Under the pieces are notes generated by a model, which did no database searches, was not told the DNA's origin, and saw nothing but the letters and a program-made list of their open reading frames with translations. Source: Gemmatimonadota bacterium (GTDB lineage Bacteria; Gemmatimonadota; Gemmatimonadetes; Gemmatimonadales; GWC2-71-9). Taken from it: DNA of 5,450 bases. The translations under genes and the position numbers were made by a program. How positions within the stretch are numbered: the first letter of the stretch is position 1; the number at the start of each line of letters is the position of its first letter. This document shows, piece after piece, positions 1-5,386 of this stretch. The stretch lies in assembly GCA_029862935.1 (NCBI GenBank), contig JAOTWK010000262.1, positions 1 to 5,450 of the forward strand, read 5' to 3'.

Positions 1-903
1 GGGCGCCAGCGCCGGTTTGTAGGGTCGTTGTGTCGTCAGCGCGTCGTAGATGTCGATCACCTGGAGCACGCGCGCCGGCAGTGGGATGGCTTCCCCCACG
101 AGGCCGTCGGGGTATCCCGAGCCGTCGAGCCGCTCGTGATGGTGCCGGATGATCGGGAGCACCTCACGGAACGCGCGAATGGGGCTGCAGATGTGCTCGC
201 CGACCACCGGGTGCTCGCGCATCACGACCCACTCGTCGGGGGTGAGTGGACCCTGCTTGAGAAGGATCGAATCCGGCACGGCGATCTTTCCGACGTCGTG
301 GAGCTGGCCGGCACGGCGAAGCGCGGTGACTGCGTCGTGAGGCAGTCCCAGCCGGGTCCCGAGCTCGGCCGCGCGAGTGGACAGCCGCTCGCAGTGTCCG
401 TCGGTGCATGGGTCCCGACCTTCCACACTGCGGGCGAGCGCCAAGAGGACTGATTCCGCAGGTTCGAGCTCGGTGAGGTAGCGCCGCATCCGCAAGAGGG
501 CTCGCACCCGCGCGATTAGCTCGGGGGTCGAGAACGGCTTAATGAAGAACTCGTCCGCCCCCGCATCGATCCCGCGCATGCGGCACTCCGGTGTATCCAG
601 CGCCGACATGAGCACCACCGGTGTCAGCGGGCCGCCGGGATCCTGTTTCAGACGCTCACACAGCTCGATGCCGTCCATGCCCGGCAACGCCACGTCGACC
701 AGCACCAGGTCTGGCTCGTCCCGTTGGAATACCTCGAACCCCTGTTCGGCGCTGGAAACCACGGTGACATCGAACTTCTGAGAGCGTAACAGGCGTTCGA
801 CGGATGCGGCGACGAGACCATCGTCTTCTACGACGAGGGCCTTGGGACGGCGGCCCGCGGCGGCGGCCGGGTGCACGCGGGGGGTGGTGGACGTGCGGCT
901 CAT
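1..903 (-). CDS. RpfG-type response regulator: receiver plus HD-GYP cyclic-di-GMP phosphodiesterase (3' end beyond the left edge)
   Basis: A cytoplasmic regulator predicted to hydrolyse cyclic-di-GMP when its receiver is phosphorylated. I translated 301 codons without a stop; the frame runs off the window. Receiver, about residues 22-140: acidic pair in VVEDD (26-28), phosphoacceptor Asp70 in LVDVALPG, switch Ser100, Lys122 in KPF. HD-GYP, from about 145: GHCERL with His170, HDVGK (His202, Asp203, Lys206), EHP (His231), HHHERLDGSGYPDGL at 254-268 and DIYDAL with Asp284. All expected metal ligands are therefore present, so an active enzyme is likely; this is inference from the family. RpfG-like proteins run to roughly 350 residues or more, so perhaps 50 or more are missing here. 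The ATG overlaps the kinase stop as ATGA (900-903), and no strong Shine-Dalgarno precedes it, which suggests translational coupling. The kinase just upstream is its probable phosphodonor. Cysteines 166 and 171 sit where Tyr and Ser are usual. Confidence 0.93.
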   Translation of the reverse strand, partial: MSRTSTTPRVHPAAAAGRRPKALVVEDDGLVAASVERLLRSQKFDVTVVSSAEQGFEVFQRDEPDLVLVDVALPGMDGIELCERLKQDPGGPLTPVVLMSALDTPECRMRGIDAGADEFFIKPFSTPELIARVRALLRMRRYLTELEPAESVLLALARSVEGRDPCTDGHCERLSTRAAELGTRLGLPHDAVTALRRAGQLHDVGKIAVPDSILLKQGPLTPDEWVVMREHPVVGEHICSPIRAFREVLPIIRHHHERLDGSGYPDGLVGEAIPLPARVLQVIDIYDALTTQRPYKPALAP

Positions 904-3239
904 GACGCGCAACTCATCCCGACGCGTGCCACCCACTTGGCGAGGCTGCGGTCGAGGGTGCTCAACTTCACCGGCTTGGGGATGAAGTCGTCCATCCCCG
1001 CGGCCAAGCACGCGTCCCGGTCAGCCGGGCGCACGTTGGCAGTCATGGCAATGATGGGGACATGACGCCCGCCCGCGTGGCGCCGACGGATCTCTCCCGT
1101 AGCCGTGAAGCCGTCCATGAGGGGCATCTGACAATCCATGAGGATCAGCGCATGCCGGTCGGGATCATAGGCGTCAAGCGCTTCTCGACCGTTGGCGCAG
1201 CTCTCGCAGCGGTAACCCAAGAGTGACAGCATTTCGGCGGCCACTTCCTGGTTGGTTTCATTGTCCTCGACGAGGAGCACGCATGGGTCGCTCGCCAGCG
1301 GCGCAGCGGTTGGGGCCGGGCCCTCGAACGTCTTGGCGGTCTCGGCGGCATGCGTGATGCCGCGCAGGGTTGCCACCACCTCGGCGAGTGCTGCCTCCGT
1401 GACCGGCTTCGGCAGTGTCACGATACGCCCGTTGAGATCCGGGAGCGGCCCGCCACCTGCGGGCGACCAGAGCAGCACGATCCCAGTCTCGGCGAGGCTC
1501 GGATCGTGGGCGACGATGTTCGCCAGCGCAGCGCCTGCCATGTCGGGCAGCGAGCTGTCCACGAGAAGGATGTCGTATGGATCGCCCAGTCCCTGCCGCC
1601 GGTGCATCACGGTGATCGCTTCCTCTCCCGTCGCGATGGTGCGGTGACGAGCTCCCAAGCCGATGGCGAGGGCTCCGAGCGTCGTGCGCTGGTGTGTGGA
1701 CCCGCCCACCGTGAGTATCATGGTGTCCTGGAGTGGATTCTGTGGCGCTGCCGCTGGAGCGTCGAGCGCAAGCGGGAGCTCGAGTTGGAACCAGAACGTC
1801 GACCCCACCCCGACCTGGCTTTCGAGTCCAATCATCCCGCCCATGAGCTCCACCAGATGCTTGCAGATTGCCAAACCCAGACCGGTGCCACCGACCCGTC
1901 GCGTCGTCGACGCGTCGGCCTGCGTGTACTTGTCGAAGATGCGGGATCGCTGTTCGGCCGGGATCCCACAACCGGTATCCTGCACGGAGATGACGAATTG
2001 CCCGCGGTCCGCCGTCGTGACGTCGGCGATGACGGTGACGAGGACGTGTCCCTCATCGGTGAACTTGATCGCGTTGGTCACGAAGTTGATCAGGAGCTGG
2101 CGGATTCGCACGGGGTCCGCGATCACGGCCGTGGGTGCGTCCGGCGCATACCGCGCGACCAGTTCGATGCCCTTGGCGTCCGCCCGTGGAGCCAACAGCT
2201 CGAGCACGTCGCGGATGCACAGGTCGAGATCGATGGGAGTGGCGTCGACAGCGAGCTTGCCCGCCTCGATCTTGGAGAAATCCAGAATGTCATCCAGGAT
2301 TTGCAGCATCGAGTCGCCGGAGCGGATGAGGCCGTCGAGGTAGCGGTTCTGGACCACTGAGAGCTTGGTCTGCTTGAGCAGAGTCGCCATGCCGAGGATC
2401 CCGTTCATCGGGGTGCGCACCTCGTGACTCATGTTGGCCACGAACTCAGACTTCGTTCGGGACATCTCTTCGGCGGCTTCCCGGTGGGCGATCTCTTGCT
2501 CGAGTCGCTCCGTGTTCGACTCGATGGTGTCCAGCATCTGGTTGAACGCCGAGGCAAGTTCCGCGACCTCGCCGCCGGGCGCACCGGGCGCCCGCGCGTC
2601 GAGGTGGCCCTCCGAGATGCGCCGCACGGCTGCGGTGACCCGCGACAGGTGTCGAGTGGTGAGTGCTCCAAGACCCAGGGCGAACAGGACGCCTGACAGC
2701 ACGGTGACCACAGCGACAAACGCGACGTCGTCGCGGCTCTCGGCGATCGCCAGCTGCAGCGGTCCAGTGGAGAGCCCCAGGTACAACACACCGATCGGCA
2801 TGCCCCCCGCCTCGATGGTTGCCTTCACGCGGAACACGCTCTTGTCAGTCGAGAGCCGACCGCCGATAAAGGCCCCCATGTACTCGTGACGCCGGGCTTC
2901 GGCGGCTTGATGCGCCGTGAAGATCTCGCCCGTGGAGTCGATGACAACGACGTAGCGGAGATCGGGGTCCGTCCGAACGCCACGCAAGCCGTCGTCCGCG
3001 GCGCGTACGTCGCCGAAGTGCAGCGCCGGCGCCACGGAGTAGGCCGCCATCTGCGCCATGCTGTGCGCTCTGCTGGCCAGCCCCTGGATGGCGTGGCGCT
3101 CGAGCTTCGCCGGGAAGTAGAGGTACATGAACATGGAGAGCGCCGTGATCGTGGTCGCGACGCCGACCGCGATGCGTCCCCTGAGCGGCCAGCGGGAAAC
3201 GAGCGCACGGATCCATCCCACCGTGCTTGCCACAGTCAT
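900..3239 (-). CDS. Membrane-bound hybrid histidine kinase with two C-terminal receivers, BarA/GacS-like layout without HPt
   Basis: A sensor kinase of 779 residues that autophosphorylates on His272. Order: first membrane helix about 22-43; periplasmic domain about 45-170, resembling CHASE8-type sensors (ALHFGD at 72-77, YVVVIDSTGEIF at 96-107); second helix about 172-194; HAMP about 195-247 and a short coiled coil; HisKA with MSHEVRTPMNG (H-box, 270-280); HATPase with N-box Asn385/Asn389, DTGCGI (421-426), F-box IFDKY (434-438) and GGTGLGLA (450-457). The first receiver, about 507-626, keeps Asp561, Ser592 and Lys611 but has Gly512-Gly513 where the acidic Mg-binding pair belongs. The second receiver, about 652-770, is canonical: VEDN, Asp702, Thr733, Lys755. 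No HPt domain follows, unlike BarA. The ATG has a modest GGGGA about seven bases upstream, and it overlaps the stop of a short ORF (3236-3239). The stop overlaps the regulator's start. The signal sensed cannot be told. Confidence 0.95.
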   Translation of the reverse strand: MTVASTVGWIRALVSRWPLRGRIAVGVATTITALSMFMYLYFPAKLERHAIQGLASRAHSMAQMAAYSVAPALHFGDVRAADDGLRGVRTDPDLRYVVVIDSTGEIFTAHQAAEARRHEYMGAFIGGRLSTDKSVFRVKATIEAGGMPIGVLYLGLSTGPLQLAIAESRDDVAFVAVVTVLSGVLFALGLGALTTRHLSRVTAAVRRISEGHLDARAPGAPGGEVAELASAFNQMLDTIESNTERLEQEIAHREAAEEMSRTKSEFVANMSHEVRTPMNGILGMATLLKQTKLSVVQNRYLDGLIRSGDSMLQILDDILDFSKIEAGKLAVDATPIDLDLCIRDVLELLAPRADAKGIELVARYAPDAPTAVIADPVRIRQLLINFVTNAIKFTDEGHVLVTVIADVTTADRGQFVISVQDTGCGIPAEQRSRIFDKYTQADASTTRRVGGTGLGLAICKHLVELMGGMIGLESQVGVGSTFWFQLELPLALDAPAAAPQNPLQDTMILTVGGSTHQRTTLGALAIGLGARHRTIATGEEAITVMHRRQGLGDPYDILLVDSSLPDMAGAALANIVAHDPSLAETGIVLLWSPAGGGPLPDLNGRIVTLPKPVTEAALAEVVATLRGITHAAETAKTFEGPAPTAAPLASDPCVLLVEDNETNQEVAAEMLSLLGYRCESCANGREALDAYDPDRHALILMDCQMPLMDGFTATGEIRRRHAGGRHVPIIAMTANVRPADRDACLAAGMDDFIPKPVKLSTLDRSLAKWVARVGMSCAS

Positions 3240-3271
3240 GCGATGATCCCCAACTCTGCCCGGTGGCTCAT
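3236..3271 (-). CDS. Possible upstream mini-ORF (11 codons plus stop) coupled to the kinase start
   Basis: This short frame reads MSHRAELGIIA and ends in a TGA that overlaps the kinase ATG as ATGA (3236-3239). It has a good Shine-Dalgarno, GGAG at 3277-3280, five bases before its ATG, better than the kinase's own. The same frame stays open upstream to a TAG at 3425-3427, so a 45-residue version starting at 3373 is also possible; there an AAGGA lies only two bases before the ATG. About three quarters of the third positions in the 45-codon version are G or C, which does not separate coding from chance here. The peptide resembles nothing I know. If real, its likely job is to feed ribosomes to the kinase by termination and reinitiation. 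It could equally be a chance frame or the tail of a decayed gene. Confidence 0.28.
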   Translation of the reverse strand: MSHRAELGIIA

Positions 3272-3589
3272 GGCGTCTCCGGACGGCCGTGAGGCCGATT
3301 CGCTGCGCATCGTTTCGAGCACGCTGTCCCTTCTTTTGGCCAGGCCCGCAGCGGTGCCGCGTGCATGGGTCATGGTCCTTAACAGCACGCCGCGTACCGC
3401 CAGTGCGCGGCCGGCATGATCAAGCTAAGTTGTTGTAGGAATGAGGCTTATGAGGTTCGTCGTTTGACGGCGAGGCGGTGAGATTCAGGCTGGATGTTCC
3501 GATTTCGTAACTAACACCGTAACCGCTGAGTCATGAAGGCAGGTGGGAGGGAAAGCATCGACTCGACCATCGCGTGCCCGGGGTGGGGG
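3240..3589. other. Intergenic region between the DinB gene and the kinase operon
   Basis: About 350 bases separate the DinB stop from the kinase start, the only long gap in the window. The stretch from about 3414 to 3535 is visibly less GC-rich than the flanking genes, as expected of a promoter region for the leftward kinase operon. It contains two short direct repeats (ATGAGG at 3441-3446 and 3450-3455; GTAAC at 3507-3511 and 3519-3523), a six-base-pair GC hairpin (3389-3411) and the mini-ORF frame next to the kinase. I found no convincing -35/-10 pair, no sigma-54-type GG/GC spacing, and no hairpin with a T-run that would end the DinB transcript. Read-through from the right-hand cluster is therefore possible. 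Confidence 0.6.
3389..3411 (-). repeat. Short GC inverted repeat in the kinase leader
   Basis: GCCGCG at 3389-3394 pairs with CGCGGC at 3406-3411, leaving an 11-base loop. In a leftward leader transcript this would fold as a six-base-pair hairpin about 150 bases ahead of the kinase start. No T-run follows on either strand, so it is not an intrinsic terminator. An arm this short and GC-rich can easily arise by chance. Confidence 0.25.
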
Positions 3590-4093
3590 TCAGCGGCCCC
3601 GTGGTCGCCGCGCCCGATACAACCGCTTCATGAGCTGGATCTGGCCTGTGTGGTAGGTGTCGTGCATGACGATGCCATGCAGGAGATCCGCAAAGCGATA
3701 CGCCCGCTTGCCCGGCGCCACCTCGTCGAGCCGTTTGGGGTCGAATGCGCGTACGGCTGCAATCAGCTTCTTCTGTTCCGACCGCAGCAACGTGCGGTCT
3801 TTCGCCCAGGCCGTTGCATCGGGTCGCGTGGGGGCCGCCGGCCAGTTGGCGGGCGATCGCGGAAAGCCGCCGACGGGTCCGCCCTCGAGGCCGCGGCGCA
3901 CCGCGTAATCCCAATACGCGATGTGGAGCGCGAACTCCCAGATACTATGCCGGTCCGGTGACGGTTTCCAGGCCGCCTGCTCGGGTGACACGCCGCGCAA
4001 GCTGCCGAGCGGCGAGGCGCCGCCATGCCACAGACGCGTGCCGGGTTTGGGGTCGAGCATGGCGAGGATCTCGCTGAGTCGTGGGTCGGTCAT
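3590..4093 (-). CDS. DinB-fold (DUF664/DfsB-like) putative metal-dependent protein
   Basis: A 167-residue soluble four-helix-bundle protein of the DinB/YfiT superfamily, whose members bind a divalent metal and in several characterised cases act as thiol-dependent transferases or hydrolases. The three expected metal ligands are visible: His57 in FALHIAYWD, and His144 and His148 in MHDTYHTGQIQL, the hallmark near the C-terminus. The N-terminal SPEQAAWKPSPDRHSIWEF segment (36-54) is also typical, and the length is normal. I chose the ATG at 4093 because TAGGAG (4101-4106) lies seven bases upstream and because that ATG overlaps the hydrolase stop as ATGA (4090-4093). The same frame stays open further upstream, but only as antisense-free overlap inside the hydrolase gene and without family resemblance. 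No signal peptide, so it is cytoplasmic. The substrate is unknown; coupling to the hydrolase suggests a joint role, but this is inference. Confidence 0.87.
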   Translation of the reverse strand: MTDPRLSEILAMLDPKPGTRLWHGGASPLGSLRGVSPEQAAWKPSPDRHSIWEFALHIAYWDYAVRRGLEGGPVGGFPRSPANWPAAPTRPDATAWAKDRTLLRSEQKKLIAAVRAFDPKRLDEVAPGKRAYRFADLLHGIVMHDTYHTGQIQLMKRLYRARRPRGR

Positions 4094-5070
4094 CGTATGG
4101 CTCCTAGGAAGCCTCGCATGGCCCCGAGCACCTGCTCGGCGTGCGTGATGTACAGTGAGTGACCGGCACCCGGGATCTCCACGACGCGGGCTCGAGACAT
4201 CCGGGTGCGGAAGTGATCGCGGGAGCGGGCGGCCATGCGCAGACTCGCTGCATGGTACTCGCGCATGGCGCGCTGGGTGGCGGAGTCGCGAGCGGCGTAG
4301 TCCAGAAACAGCTCGGTGATCGGGTAGTCGGTCCCGTAAATGGCGAGTGCCGGCGCATCGATGCCCGTGTAGTCGGGATCTTCGAGATTCCCGAGGATCC
4401 GGCCATAGATCCACGACGGCGTGATGGAGCCATCGAATCGTCCCGCGGCCGTCCATCGAAACATGGCACGGATCTCGGAGAGCGGCATCGTCACGCCGTT
4501 CACTCGCGCATAGAACGCCCGGTAGGTCTCCGCCGATTCGGTGTCGTCATCGGTTGGTGGGGCAACCTCGGACGACGGAACAACGTAGGCGGCCATGGAG
4601 TCTCGGGACGACCTCCGGTCGTACGCCGCCTCGATGTACACCAGCGCCACGACTCGTTCGGGGTGCGCGCGCGCGAACCGCGTCATCTCGTCGCCGCCGA
4701 GTGAGTGTCCGGCCAGAATGGCGCGCTCGATTCCCAGACTGTCCATGACAATGCGGATGTCATCGGTGAGCGACCGCAGGCCATACCCCGACTCCGGCTG
4801 CGACGATGCGCCGAATCCGCGTCGCGTGATGCCCAGGACGTGGTACTGGTCGGTCAACGCTGGCGCGAACTCGTCGAAGACGTGGGCCGTATGGCCGAGA
4901 CCGGCCAGCAACACCAGCGGAACGCCGCGGCCTCCCCAATCCACCACCTCCAGCGCGGTGGAGAAATCGATCATCACCTGACGCGTCGCCGGCCCGTCGT
5001 GCTCGCCCGCACAGCCCCAGCCGAGCAGCACGGCGAGAGCGATGGTGGAGCGACGTGGCAGACAGCTCAT
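4090..5070 (-). CDS. Secreted or lipid-anchored alpha/beta-fold hydrolase
   Basis: A 326-residue serine hydrolase. The N-terminus MSCLPRRSTIALAVLLGWGC has a positively charged start, a short hydrophobic run and Cys20, like a lipoprotein signal, although GWGC is a poor lipobox; an ordinary signal peptide is the alternative. The core fold runs from about 40: oxyanion-hole loop LAGLGH (55-60), RRGFGAS (83-89), nucleophile elbow GHSLGG with Ser123 (121-126), likely acid Asp248 in YGTDYP, and His304 in GAGHSLY. This gives a complete catalytic triad. Residues about 150-235 form the variable cap that would set the substrate. Family members include esterases, peptidases and haloalkane- or epoxide-type enzymes, so the reaction cannot be named. 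It starts 11 bases after the small coiled-coil gene stops, with no clear Shine-Dalgarno, and its stop overlaps the DinB start. Action outside the cytoplasm is inferred from the leader. Confidence 0.9.
   Translation of the reverse strand: MSCLPRRSTIALAVLLGWGCAGEHDGPATRQVMIDFSTALEVVDWGGRGVPLVLLAGLGHTAHVFDEFAPALTDQYHVLGITRRGFGASSQPESGYGLRSLTDDIRIVMDSLGIERAILAGHSLGGDEMTRFARAHPERVVALVYIEAAYDRRSSRDSMAAYVVPSSEVAPPTDDDTESAETYRAFYARVNGVTMPLSEIRAMFRWTAAGRFDGSITPSWIYGRILGNLEDPDYTGIDAPALAIYGTDYPITELFLDYAARDSATQRAMREYHAASLRMAARSRDHFRTRMSRARVVEIPGAGHSLYITHAEQVLGAMRGFLGAIR
4101..4106 (-). promoter_or_regulatory. Shine-Dalgarno of the DinB gene
   Basis: TAGGAG lies within the last codons of the hydrolase (those for Phe-Leu-Gly) and seven bases before the ATG at 4093. 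It fixes the start of the DinB gene and allows both independent initiation and coupling through the ATGA overlap. Confidence 0.75.
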
Positions 5071-5081
5071 GTGTCGAGCGG

Positions 5082-5273
5082 CTACCCGATCCGCCCGTCG
5101 CGGTCGAGGTCCTCGCCGGTCTGCTGCTCCAGCCGCTGGAGCAGCGCCCGCAGCAGCTCGCGCATGTCATCCAGCTCTCGCTCGAGCTGTGCGACCCGTT
5201 CTTCCAGCGTGGCAGCCTGGCGGCCGTGCTTGTCGATCTGGCTCTGTTGAATCAGGTCCCAGAAGAGGCCCAT
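5082..5273 (-). CDS. Small coiled-coil protein of the 'MGLFWDLIQ' type with a C-terminal DxDxDG loop
   Basis: A 63-residue protein of unknown function. It opens with a short amphipathic stretch, MGLFWDLIQQSQI (1-13), then a charged, leucine-rich helix from about 22 to 52 (ATLEERVAQLERELDD onward) that should form a coiled coil. It ends in GEDLDRDGRIG, where Asp55, Asp57, Asp59 and Gly60 match the first half of an EF-hand or dockerin calcium loop, but the chain stops before the twelfth position. I recall similar small proteins in environmental bacteria, without a known role. The ATG at 5273 is chosen for GAGGAG (5280-5285) six bases upstream. A longer 102-residue reading from the ATG at 5390, with AAAGGA (5395-5400) four bases before it, cannot be excluded; its extra 39 residues look unlike the rest. 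There are no membrane segments or signal peptide. It heads the hydrolase-DinB cluster. Confidence 0.75.
   Translation of the reverse strand: MGLFWDLIQQSQIDKHGRQAATLEERVAQLERELDDMRELLRALLQRLEQQTGEDLDRDGRIG
5123..5145. repeat. Perfect 10-base-pair inverted repeat inside the small coiled-coil gene
   Basis: GCTGCTCCAG (5123-5132) and CTGGAGCAGC (5136-5145) are exact reverse complements around the three bases CCG. In the leftward mRNA this would be a stable hairpin in the codons for Leu-Leu-Gln-Arg-Leu-Glu-Gln, about 55 bases before the hydrolase start. The alternating Leu, Gln and Glu codons of the coiled coil favour such symmetry, so selection for the hairpin is not shown. No T-run follows. Confidence 0.6.
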
Positions 5274-5279
5274 GGGAAG

Positions 5280-5285
5280 CTCCTC
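5280..5285 (-). promoter_or_regulatory. Shine-Dalgarno of the small coiled-coil gene
   Basis: GAGGAG stands six bases before the ATG at 5273, the strongest ribosome binding site in the window. It decides in favour of the 63-residue protein over the longer frame that begins at 5390. Confidence 0.7.
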
Positions 5286-5386
5286 GAGTCGGGAGGTCCG
5301 AGCCCAATGATGCGCGACGGCACCGCGGCGCGCAAAGGACATGGCGGTCCACGCTTGCTCGGTCACCGCAGTGGGCGGATCTTGGA

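Noticed and set aside
28..453. A plus-strand frame of 141 codons at the left edge.
   Set aside because: It is antisense to the HD-GYP regulator, whose motifs account for this region.
1350..2360. A 336-codon open frame on the plus strand.
   Set aside because: It lies wholly antisense to the kinase, whose domains are unmistakable, and has no family resemblance. High-GC genes commonly leave such open frames on the other strand.
2886..3419. A 177-codon plus-strand frame spanning the kinase start and the intergenic region.
   Set aside because: Most of it is antisense to the kinase sensor domain, and the protein shows no recognisable motif.
3464..3492. TTGACG as a possible plus-strand -35 box.
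   Set aside because: No reasonable -10 sequence follows at 16-18 bases, and no plus-strand gene lies downstream.
3541..3589. A possible intrinsic terminator after the DinB gene.
   Set aside because: The CGATG motifs here are direct repeats, not an inverted pair, and there is no T-run.
4094..4456. An upstream extension of the DinB frame inside the hydrolase gene.
   Set aside because: The added residues are arginine- and proline-rich out-of-frame translation of the hydrolase. The Shine-Dalgarno and the family start both point to the ATG at 4093.
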